A stretch of DNA of 64,000 nt from contig CAJFCJ010000001.1 in the NCBI GenBank assembly GCA_904063045.1, forward strand, positions 255,501-319,500. Reading direction: 5' to 3'. The stretch's first letter is position 1. Each line of letters starts with the position of its first letter. Below are positions 49,374-59,826 of this stretch, in pieces. The translations under genes were made by a program, and so were the position numbers. Origin of the DNA: Dimorphilus gyrociliatus. Lineage: Eukaryota > Annelida > Polychaeta > Dinophilidae. A model generated the notes under the pieces. The model was not told the origin of the DNA. It did no database searches and saw nothing but the letters and a program-made list of their open reading frames with translations.

Positions 49374-50351
49374 ATGTCAAATTCTACAAACCAATCGTTT
49401 CGAGAGGTTTTTCAAATGAATGAAATTTGGAAAACTGCGTCAAATATCACTTTTGTTATACTGTTTCTGACAGGTATTATTTTCAACTTAGTCACGATCA
49501 TGATCATGAGAATGAAATCGTTTAAACACATGCCTGTCTCCAATGCTATAATGGGAATATCAATTTGTGATCTCTTCGTAACTCTTTTGTTACCTTTCAA
49601 CAAAACAATCGTTATTAACTGGATTGAAAGAGATATCAAAGCGCTGAGTTTACGTTCGTGTCGGTTCTTCTTTTGGCTTTGGAGATTTTCAAAGTTTTGT
49701 GACGCTTGGTTTATAACTCTAATAGCTGTGGAAAGATTTATAAATATCTACTTTCCTTTAAGAGCAAAAGAATTTATTTCCAAAAAGAGCATTGTAATTA
49801 CCATGCTTATAATATGCGTTGTTTTGAGCGTTTACAATGCAGTATGGGTAAACTATTCTGATAATATCTGGAAAGGTATGTGCATACCGAACAAACCTGA
49901 CATCGATAAACTAAAGATTGGAGAAGCATTTCTTATTACTGGTATTAGTATATATGCTATTATTCCAGCAATTCTTCAATTAACCTTCAATATATTAACA
50001 ATATACAAGTTGTTTGCTAATCGTAAACGAATAAAAGACAAGAAAGATCAAAAGGAAATTAAAGCAACAGTCAGTCTTCTAATTATTTCGTTTACATTTA
50101 CTTTCTTGGTTATTCCAATATCTTTGGCTCATCTAATAACTTTCTTAAACGGAGAGAATTTGTACGCATCTACAAGGAAGCCTATTATTATAATAAGAGA
50201 AATAAGCCAAACAATGGAACAAACCAATTATAGTATAAACTTTTTGTTATACATCATGACTTCAACAAGCTTTAGAAGTCATCTATACAGCATCATATTA
50301 AATAGGCTACCGTCGAAACAAAACCAAATCGATCCAAGTTCAAAACTGTAA
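49374..50351 (+). CDS. Class A GPCR, peptide-receptor-like, orphan
   Basis: Intronless, 325 residues, starting 283 bp after the GalNAc-T-like stop. The N-terminus is glycosylatable (NSTNQS). TM1 has GIIFNLVTIMIM and TM2 NAIMGISICDLFVTLLLP. TM3 ends TLIAVERFINIYFPL (ERF in place of DRY), with a conserved Cys in LRSCRFFFW and a partner in GMCIPN. The third loop is very basic (RKRIKDKKDQKEIKATV). TM6 is LLIISFTFTFLVIPISLAH and TM7 NYSINFLLYIMTSTSFRSHL, with NFLLY for NPxxY and the usual helix-8 FR. The TM7/helix-8 pattern resembles FMRFamide/myosuppressin-type receptor expansions of lophotrochozoans; no ligand can be assigned. Confidence 0.88.
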   Translation: MSNSTNQSFREVFQMNEIWKTASNITFVILFLTGIIFNLVTIMIMRMKSFKHMPVSNAIMGISICDLFVTLLLPFNKTIVINWIERDIKALSLRSCRFFFWLWRFSKFCDAWFITLIAVERFINIYFPLRAKEFISKKSIVITMLIICVVLSVYNAVWVNYSDNIWKGMCIPNKPDIDKLKIGEAFLITGISIYAIIPAILQLTFNILTIYKLFANRKRIKDKKDQKEIKATVSLLIISFTFTFLVIPISLAHLITFLNGENLYASTRKPIIIIREISQTMEQTNYSINFLLYIMTSTSFRSHLYSIILNRLPSKQNQIDPSSKL

Positions 50352-52780
50352 CAAAAACGATACATTCAAAGGTTTAAATTAATGAAAAGATAAGAAACAA
50401 AGCACGCGTTTGTTCAGCTACCCCATTATATCAGTATCGCCACCTTTTCATCAGTTTCTCGAAAAATACCGCTGTTAATTAAAACATCAAGTTGTAAGTG
50501 TTCCATTGAAGATACTTCGTAAAAGCCCCTATTAGTCTCAGAAAACATTATCATAGGTTATTAAACAGGTTTGTCAAATTAAGCTGACGCTGTTTACTGG
50601 CAAGTGCACAACCTGCGATAACATTTGCAAGGCATGTCGCTCATTTACATATCTCTTCTAAGATTAATAGACAAGTAATTTTATCCCGATTTCAAATATC
50701 AGTAATTTAGTATTTAAGACATCTCTCAGTCTATTATTATTGTTTCATCAACATATGCGTGGTCGAGGAGTATGAAACTTTCATCACCTCTTGAGAATAG
50801 GGGGAGGTGAGAACTCAGCGTGAAAGGAAAAGGTTAATTAATCGTGTATCATGTTGGAGATACCCTGACACACTTCGAATCAAGCTGTGCACCCTTCGGC
50901 ATATGTTTTTACATTCGTTAAACATCTGCTAGTTGTCCTTACCCTTATATATTTGCTGTTTCCGACATCTATGTGTATATATAGAGTATGTATTGGTATA
51001 ACATTCGAGTGAGAAATTGAATATAGATCCTTTCCTGCTTGAAAACCAATCTAGAGTATTTTCCCAGTCGGTACATTTCCAACGTCAACTCATTAGCTTC
51101 AACTTTATTCCTTATGAAAACAGGATATAAAATCTTTCACTAGTCCTTTCAAAAAATAAAACGAATAAAAAGGAGAAAAAAGTTTAAACAAGAACGTAAA
51201 CAAAAGATCAGAGAGATTAAACTAACGGGGCTACGTACATTGTATATTTTAGGTATATAAATTGCAAGTTTCGTACTCAATATTTCCTAAACTGCGATGT
51301 TTTGCAAGAACAAAGAGTCAGTCATTAATAAGCTTGCAGTAATTGTAGCACCAAAATATGTTTTGATGATATAACTATCACTAATAAGTACAAGTATATC
51401 GTGATACGGATGTTAATGAATCAATTTACACCAATTTTCCCTCTAAATACCTAATGTAGGCTATTGTATAACACAGACGTTGTATAATTAACTAAATATA
51501 AACCTAGAGTTTCTACTATATACATGCATGTTTATATAACACATAATATTCTATATTTAAGCTGGAACAGGTGGTTGTTTATATAAGGAAAAGTAAGAAA
51601 ATGCGGTACACGCGCCGGTCAAGTTGGGACCATTCTGACATGTTTGTACATTCGAAAAACATCTGCGCGAGATAAGTATGGTAAAGTATAGGTAGAAGAT
51701 AAAGTGACGTTCCTTAACTGGACTAGATACAATCGGTTTGATTACGTCATAATGAAGCGTTTTACTTCGATCGTGTGTGTAGATTTAAATTTAGGGTCGG
51801 GAATTTTCCGCGTAAGCGAGTTAAGTGACGACGATTATGTAAGTTACGTTGTAGAAGAGGTTCCGAAGAAATCCATTAGTCGTTTAATGGTCTCTAATTT
51901 CTGACCGCCTTGTTAAAATATTCGTACTCTTTAAAGGTTTTAATGAGAGTATTATATCGTAATCGATCGTTAAGCCCCGTGGTAAATCCCTCTCTTCTCT
52001 TTGCCTTTCTATGTAACCTCCTATTCTTGGTTCTTATACGCCAACAATCTACTTTGGGAGCCAAATAGCTGAAATGGGCATTCGAAAATAGGCAATTCTC
52101 GACTTTGTACTACCCCGATCACCTATTTACTTTAGCCTCAACTGCTTTCGTCTTATATAACTTTGCCGACTTTATTCTATTATGTATACAATTACTATAT
52201 ATAAAAGACGGTCAACCTTTCTTTCTTTATTTTCCTTTTCTCTTTCTTTCTTTGTTTCCATTTTATGGCATCATTTGTTCTTTTAGTTTTTTTTTCTTTT
52301 TGTTTTATTGTTTTTTTACATTCGTTTACCGGCGTTTTTCAATCAACGGTGAAAAGTCGTTGACGTTTTGGCGAGCAATCTAAGAAAACAATTTGGCTGC
52401 TTAACGACGCCGTTAATGACGACACGCTGCCTTTGTAGTATAATTTATCTGTCAACTGTCGCCGTTTGAAGTGCAAACGTTAAGAAAATACAAAGATTTC
52501 AGCAGTTTATATTAAAGTGTCGTTTATTCCATAATTATATAGACTGCTCTTTTGCCTAATTTGATGTTTTTAAAAAAGTGCTCTATTAAGCGCCATCTGC
52601 ATATAGCTAATAACTAATACAGAAATTGCCGGTGAAAGGACAAAGGCCTAAATCTACTAGAAAATAAGAGGTGAAAAAAAAGAAAAAAGAACTTTAAATG
52701 GGTCTTGATTATTTCTAGATGAAAAAAAGCTAATAGAAAAAACTAGCTTAGAAAACAGTACTTAGAGAATCATTGAAGCT
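50352..52780. other. Intergenic region
   Basis: No gene was recognised. It contains two copies of a 29-bp element (50901-50929 and 51638-51666) and a CTCF-like GCGCCATCTGCAT at 52590-52602. A 50-codon frame from about 51751 (MKRFTSIVCVDLN..) lacks support. Confidence 0.45.
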
Positions 52781-55383
52781 GAACATAAAATGCATGCCGA
52801 ATGTTCGAATGAAGGAATTTCTTGTTTGAAAGGGGCGGGCCGTCGAAAAAATGTCGACAAATACCGAAAGTTCGATTGGCGCCCCAGCGATAAAGGCCCG
52901 CCGAAATAGGAGAGAAAAAGGCTAAAAAGGGAATAAAAGGAAAAGAATAAAAAAACTTAGAGAAAAACTTTCACCGGAATAAACAATTGGCACGTTTACA
53001 CGGCGACACGATAAGGGAAGGAGAAGTTTTGATAAAATCGTAACATTAAGCGACCGATCGTCAGGTGTCGCCCGCCTCGTTCGCTAAATTAATGACCAAG
53101 TAAACTTTGGGAATATAAATTTCGTAATGAAATTTTACGCGCTTACTAATTCTGAATAGGGAAAGATTAGTGCCATACGGGCAATGGTTACGTAATGGTC
53201 GCTTAGAGTACCTAGCATCCGATCGAAATTCAGCACCTGCCGTACCACTTCTCTATTCCAGGTGGTTGTGTTATTTCTAGGAGTGGTGGAAATTGAAACA
53301 TATTAAAGCGTTGATCTATTTGCTCAGGCGAGTGCCAAGGCGTCCTATTTTCGACCCTGTCAAAAGACTTGATACACGGCGTCGTATAGATGAAGCGCTT
53401 TGGCACGCCCTTCGATACCCTGGTGAGGCGCGTCATTTCTCGCTCATTAAGGGCAGCAAGTTGGTTCCCGTTGTGATAGTGACGTCATAGTAGCGGTCTG
53501 ACGTCACAGACTGCTACCGTACGGATATAAGGAATAACCAGGATAGGTAGGCGGGGGTTCGTGCTTTAAGAACACACATAATTATCGCGTCAAGTCATAA
53601 CATTTACACTCAGTATGTAAAGTGACGTAATTCGGGTAAAGGTTGGAAATGGTCGTGAGTTTCTATTTTTGGGATAAGAACGTGCCGGCGCGTGACGGTC
53701 GGACGCCATTGTTAGGGTTGAAAAAAATCGCCGTAACAATAGGCCGCCGATATATTTTCCCACGAGAATCTATCCGGGCTCTCTGTCGAGTGGAACGACT
53801 CGCGGCCTTCAGTACTAGTGACAGTGATCTTTGTGATATTCGAACGGATACAAAAGACCCTTCTTTATCGCCAAATTGCCCATTTACGCCGAATGTTTGT
53901 ATAAAGATCGACCGGCTATGGGGGTTTTTTTCTTTTTTTGTACTCTCTCTCCCTTATTCGGGCCGGCCGGTATTACGGCACGCTACCGATAGAGGGCGGC
54001 GGCGTGTCTAGACGCCGCACGAACGCGTGGAATGCGAGCAAAGGTCACGTGTACGATTGTTTGGAACGTTTTTTTCTCTCTTATTGTATTCGTTCCCGAA
54101 ACAATTTCGCACAATCCCCCTTCATTCCTTTTTCCCACCCGAACAAAAGCCGCGAAATTCTCGGCAAGCTGACGGCGTTGACATTTCCTGGGCAGCACCT
54201 GGCAGGATCCATTGTTTCTATTAGTTGACGCTTACAGCTGCTTACCAGATTACATAATATCCCGGTTTTAGAAACCCTGACTTTTACGAGTTAATCATAA
54301 AAGTCGAATTTTAACAATAGTAAAAAAAATTTGGTAGGCGTAAAAGAGATAACGAGAAAAGGAGTTCTTTTTTTGGACAGGCCCGGACTTGTCAGGTTTA
54401 GAGAGACGCTGAGTCACACACGCCTGTACTCGTTTAAACACGTTCCTATTTTTGCAGTTATGATTTCATTCAAAAATTCCACTCTTGAACATGTTCACAA
54501 ATTTTTCTAACTGATAAAAATCCCGCGAAATTAAATTGGGACGTAATTTGAAAGAGTACGCCGACTACTTCCGCCCATCTCGGTTACGTCAGTAACGCGC
54601 CTGATTAAAGGCGAATGATTCGATTGCCGGGAAAGAAACTTGACAACACTATCGTCGGAACGTTTGATCCATGGGCATCTGGTGGCGCAGATGTATACGA
54701 GTAAACTGTAATTCACCGCTATAGCCCGCTTTGTTTAAATAGAAAATGAATGACCTAGTAAAGCGGGCCCGTAAAACAATAGAACAATGTCATCTCTGCT
54801 TTCGGACGCGATACCCCTTGTACTCCCTATTCAGATTTCGTTCTTTCCGGATTCTTTCCGTTACAACCATTGTCTCCTCTTACAAATTACCAATTTAACT
54901 AGAATGTCTTATTTCATTTTTTAAAGTTATTTATTTGTAGAACAATAATAAGCATAACAATTCAGCACCGGCATTCTATTAGACTGGCGCCGGATCGGCC
55001 AGTTTAAGACATGACAAACAAAATGAAACACGAGATCAGGAGGAAGAGAGAAAAGGTGTGGCAGCATTTTGTTTTTTATATAATCATTTTTTAAGTCTTT
55101 TACTTCTAAATAGCAAAAATATTAATATTTTTTCGATAGTTCTGCGCGGATTGCACCAGACCCGAAGCTGTAAGGGAAAAAAATGCACATTATACACCTG
55201 AAGAGAAGATATTGGCAACGTGCCAATGGCCTAACAATTGTCCTTATTTAGCCTTTACTAGCTACTACTACTTGTAAACAGCACTACTCCAGGCACGCAG
55301 AGGTATACATAATAAATACGCAGGGGTTTACATACTTAAATACATGTATATGAATAAAATTCCTCACCTTGGACGTGATTTAT
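52781..55383. other. G+C-richer gene-free block
   Basis: From about 52.8 to 54.7 kb the base composition shifts towards G+C with many CpGs (for example 53650-54060), but no conserved coding sequence is seen. It holds two perfect CREs in a palindromic setting (53480-53506) and a CTCF-like CATCTGGTGGCGCAG at 54676-54690. It may be a CpG-containing promoter or enhancer, or an unannotated noncoding transcript. Confidence 0.4.
53480..53516. promoter_or_regulatory. Double CRE with inverted-repeat flank
   Basis: TGACGTCA at 53480-53487 and again at 53499-53506. The second is embedded in an imperfect dyad (TAGCGGTC / CAGACTGCTA arms). A third CRE-like half, GTGACGTAA, is at 53622. Confidence 0.45.
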
Positions 55384-55864
55384 TTACAATTTTTTATTAC
55401 TCCTGCTCACTTTTATACGCTTTTTGGTGACGAAGTAATCTGATTAGAAAAACAGAAGGAAATGTTTAATGCAAAAAATACAAGACGCCTAGATTTTTAA
55501 AATGGTCTTAAGACGAATAAAGAAAAATTTTCTTACCGGTTATTTCTGTTTGCCTTTTCCTCTTCCCATCTATAAGGTATTCATCTTCGGAATTTATTGA
55601 AGATGTATCTGCTGACGATCTGTCGTACAACTTTGTCCAGACGAAGTTACCGCCCGCTAAAGGCCGATCGTGGATAAAATCGAAGGACCATTTGTCACAG
55701 GCGTTGGATAATATAACCTTCCATTGTTGATCGAGGAAGAGTCTTGTTGTTTCTTGCCCTCCTTGATTATCCGATTCTTCTCCATCGTCGAAGAGGCGAC
55801 GCTTGGCTCGTCTCTTCTCGTTCGACTTCTTTACGAACGATTCTACGCTTACAACGTCCATCAT
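55384..55864 (-). CDS. CDKN1: Cip/Kip-type CDK inhibitor (p21/p27/Dacapo-like) with PIP motif
   Basis: Exons 55864-55537 and 55439-55384 (minus strand), phase-1 junction ACCG/GTAAGA ... AATCAG/ATTACT, give 127 residues. The CDK-inhibitory domain has a cyclin-binding RRLF at 22-25, an acidic linker and the CDK-binding block DKWSFDFIHDRPLAGG at 57-72 followed by FVWTKLY, matching p21 (RWNFDF..PLEG..WE). A basic KRKR (101-104) leads straight into QTEITDYF at 105-112, a canonical PCNA-interacting PIP box. The TD pair and the basic residues at +3/+4 (VTKKR) are the hallmarks of a CRL4-Cdt2 PIP degron. The C-terminus is basic (KKRIKVSRSNKKL). Expected role: inhibits cyclin-CDK in G1 and is destroyed in S phase on PCNA. 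The function is inferred from motifs. Confidence 0.9.
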
Positions 55865-56062
55865 AGCATAAATTCCTTATCGTCAAGTACTAATTCCTCT
55901 TCGATATTCTTGTAATACAGTTATATCGTATTGTTATCTTGATATATGTTTTCTTCTAAAAATTTATAAATAGAACAAGTAAAGTTTTACGACGATAACT
56001 TATCGTCCGGCTTCCTACGAAGAACTGAAGGCCGATCGCGTCCGTCACTTAAATGAATACAG

Positions 56063-56124
56063 AGGGATTCAAAATGGCGGTGCATCGACGAATGTTGATT
56101 GGTCCACATGATTTGGCGGGAAAA
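56063..56124. promoter_or_regulatory. CDKN1 promoter elements: YY1-like, CCAAT, E2F
   Basis: About 200-260 bp upstream of the CDKN1 start (minus gene) lie CAAAATGGCGG (YY1-like; with TTCAAA, a CHR-like hexamer, overlapping), GATTGGTCC (a CCAAT box on the minus strand) and TTTGGCGGGAAAA, a perfect E2F site. The grouping is typical of cell-cycle promoters. Confidence 0.5.
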
Positions 56125-56680
56125 TGCTTCGCGAGCTCAGCTTTGGCGGCTGCTGACGTAAATAGCTCGCGGTCCGTTTCGCTTGCCTTTTTTGGTGAAA
56201 TACGCCCGTTTTTTTTTTATTCTTTAGCTGTTGGTTTCGTCCCTAATCGGACAGCGGCTTCTCGATTTACAATCTATGAATTATTTGTACCTAGTGTATG
56301 TAACGAATTTCTAATCTATGTATTGTAGCATATTTTCAACTTTGGACACCGTTATCACTTTCGCCGTTTTTGAATTGCGATCGTTATTTTTGAAAATTTG
56401 AAATAGCAGACGCTAGACGGCAGTGTGGGGGCGAAATGACGCGTTTTCAAAATATGACATTAAGGCCTTCCCTGTTTAGTTGACTAGGCCTAGCCTATTC
56501 TTGTAGAAAATATTTACAAATCAAAGGCCTGTATAGATGAGCTGATGTAAGTGCCTTGAAATTTGTTTTTTTTGCGTACGTAAAAGGTAGCAGTTATATA
56601 CAGTACGTACTTAACCATGGAATTTGATTTCTTTGGAACACTTTGACTTTTTTTAGGAACTCTATGAATGTAGTATATAC

Positions 56681-57349
56681 GCCATCTATTGTTACATATA
56701 TTTATTACTATATCTTAAAAATGCTATAAATAGCATAAATGCCCCGCTTATGTTACGAATCTCGACGTCTATGGGAATTGTAAAATTCCTCAACGAATGT
56801 CATAAACGAAGTATCAATCTTTGTCGGTACGACTTCAGACGACTAGGAATCGTGACTAGGCATTGCGTTCCGAGCGTTGTTTATAGAAATCGTTCCCTTT
56901 CAAAAATAATCATTCCGATAAACAATTTTCTATCTTCTCGATTGAATTAGTGTGGCGAACGTGCTCCTATTAAGAGTATCCTATACAAATTTTACCAGCC
57001 AAATAAGGAGAAAATGCCAATGGAAGGTTACGTCAGAGAATTGTAACAAGGACAAAAAATGGACTAAAAAAATCCTCTAAACGTCAATTGCGCCATCTGT
57101 GTGAGAAACTTGCAAAAACTTAGTTGTTGGAGATGAAAAAAAAAAAGGTTGAAGGGAAATAGGGGTTAGAAAATTCCGACCCGTGACAATTTGCGTAAAA
57201 AGTGAGCGTGCCAAAAATCACGACTTACTAGGGGGCTATAGGTTTTAGTTTCAATGTGAAACATTCTTCTCATTCACGTGAGGTTCATCCTATTAAAATG
57301 TTCCGTTTGGTTAGGGAGAAGATCCATACATTATAGGGGGCGCTAGTGG
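56681..57349. promoter_or_regulatory. Cluster of CTCF-like elements
   Basis: Three matches to the dispersed motif fall within 670 bp: ACGCCATCTATTG (56680-), GCGCCATCTGTGT (57090-) and GGGGGCGCTAGTGG (57336-57349). The last fits the CTCF core on either strand. Confidence 0.4.
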
Positions 57350-58296
57350 CTAAAAGAAAAGGAAAAATGAGAAGGATAACGTTATCGTTAAAACGCCTAT
57401 AAAGGATAAAGGACGGATCAATTCGAAGCGAAAAGAATGACGACATTAACGTTCCCGCGGTAGCCAACTCATCAAGCTGGTCAATTGCGACTCCTCAGGG
57501 GAAAGAAGAGGCGTTGTATAAACAGCTTCGTTATGCAATTTATGCGTAAAAATTTGTCGGCAAAAAAGGAAAATTGGTATTGCTCGGTTTTCCCAACTCT
57601 TATTCATTCCATCTCCCCCTCTCCCCCAACGTCGCCTTCTGCTCTCACTCTTTTTCCCTGTCTCTCACTTTTTTTTCTTTGCAGTTGACGTTCGACGTTC
57701 CCAGAGCAACGCGCCAGTTGAACAAACAAGCTCAGGGACCGTCGAATTCTACAGTAGCCAGAGCGTTTTTCGACAGCTCTCGCGAGAACGGCGATAGAAA
57801 TCTTGAGGCGTCCGACCGTCACGTATAGTCCTTTTTTCGCGAACGCTCAAAGGGAAGAAAAAGTCGAGCGACGAGACTTTATTAAAGAATTACTTTACGC
57901 GTGATTGGACAAACTAGAAGCAGATATCTAATCACGTTTGACCGCTTTCCTTACTCTTATTCTTTACTATTTCTTATTGTGAGCAAACAGAAAGAATAAA
58001 TAAAAAATCTAATTGTAATATATAAAATCAACCGACAATATTGGAAATATACAATTTTTTAGGGCATATTAGGCGCCATATGATCAAATATACATTATAT
58101 ATCGATTATCTCGATTATCCGAGTATTTCGAATACCGAAAAACACTAAGGCCAGCCACTCGTGAGGATAGGCAAACTGCCTAATGAAGGATAACATTTCA
58201 TATAGCTAAGAAAATTTACGACGATTGTAGCGACGTCTACATACAAGGAAAACGAGTCAGCTTTTTAGTCGCTACCGCAATTCTTCCGCAAACGCA

Positions 58297-59772
58297 ATGG
58301 ACTCTAATTCAGTCGTCAGCAGACGCAACTTTGCTGTTCTTTTGTCTACAATTTCTCATCTTTCAATTGTCTTCCTACTTACAGACGCTAAAGGTAAAAA
58401 GAAAAAGTAAAAAGAGAATATTTTTTTTTAACTATAAAAGAGAGAACTTCCCTTTGTTTCTACCACATCCGCCTGTTCCTTCCCTTCCTACCCTTCCTTT
58501 TTTGATTGAAAAAGAACGTGTTTCTTTAGTCATTTTATGAGGAGAAAAAGAGAGAATGTTTCAGGTCGAGTGAGCAAAGTAGCCTCTTTTGCAATCAACG
58601 CTTCATTTATAAATGTGCGCCGCGTTTCCGACCTATACACTGCCGCGTCTTCAGGCAATTGTTGTAAATATATTGCATACGTCCTTATACATACATACAC
58701 ATATATGTATTTACTATACAGTTTAACATATCTATTGTGTGTATAAGAGGCCTATACAATATATTTATTTTAATATATTGAGAAATGTACATCTAGCTAG
58801 ACATTAATATAAGAAGAATAAATGAATAAGACATATAAGAGGTACATATCGTACGGTTACATATACAGTATATACTGTATATGTATATATAATACGTTTT
58901 GTATAACATTGAATAAATGCACGCTATGCGGCGTAAAACTGCAAAAATATCATAAAAAATGCACAACGCTCACACCTATTGTTCAACCGACACTTTTCAG
59001 TCTCGTTTTTTTTAATCAATAATCTACGCTATTAAAAACAGGCGAAAAAAGAGTATCGTTATGTGAATAATTATTGTTGCATAATTATAAACGTTAAAAA
59101 GTGTGGAACAGGAGACTTCCATAGTATTTATGTGCTGCATGTAAGTGCATACGCCGTTTAGATTTTATTCACCTCACCTCCTCCCTACCTGCCATTGTTT
59201 TTACTTTATGCAAGCAAAAAAATTTAAGAATAATTAATCACTTTTTTTTTTGTTAATTAGCTTTTCTTTTTTTTTTATAGTCAAAATCTTGTAATCAAAT
59301 TATCTTATTTTAAGGCATTTGTCCATTTACACTTGTTCACTCCTTTATTTGTATTTCTTTTCAGATACTTGTTGGCCTTTTAACTATGAAAAAACATGCG
59401 AATGGGGCGAAGTAATATTAATGCAAACAGCTCGATTTGGGAGGTGGAAAAGGAGGAGTAATTGTTCAACGTTACCCTATGATACGGGTTGTTCCTTAGA
59501 CTCTTTGAAGAATCTTGATACGTTGTGTTCAGGAAAAAATCGTTGCTCGTTCCATGTCGCCAGTAATCTACCGTACGTGCGATTCCAAAGCGAGTGTAAA
59601 GTTAAAAATAAAGATGTTATGCCTTATTTGGAAACGTTCAGCGAATGTATTAGAGGTATGAATATTGTATGATGTTGGAATATACAACTGCTTTCTTTTT
59701 ATCCTTGACTCACACAGAAAGTAAAACACCTACTTAAACACACATACGTATAGAGAAATATAGATTGTATAC

Positions 59773-59826
<54 letters not shown>

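Larger units (their letters stand above)
55865..58296. other. Intergenic region between CDKN1 and the SUEL receptor
   Basis: Divergent spacer. CDKN1 promoter elements are seen at 56060-56125. CTCF-like elements are at 56681 (GCCATCTATTG), 57090 (GCGCCATCTGTG) and 57334 (TAGGGGGCGCTAGTGG). No further gene was recognised. Confidence 0.45.

Noticed and set aside
51704-51904. Plus-strand frame with polar sequence (SELSDDDYVSYVVEEVPKK)
   Set aside because: Composition is protein-like but there is no upstream or downstream exon, no family match, and it is only 50 codons from its first ATG.
53643-54011. Plus-strand frame of about 120 codons in the G+C-richer block
   Set aside because: No conserved motif, no splice context, overlaps other long frames on both strands as expected where stop codons are rarer.
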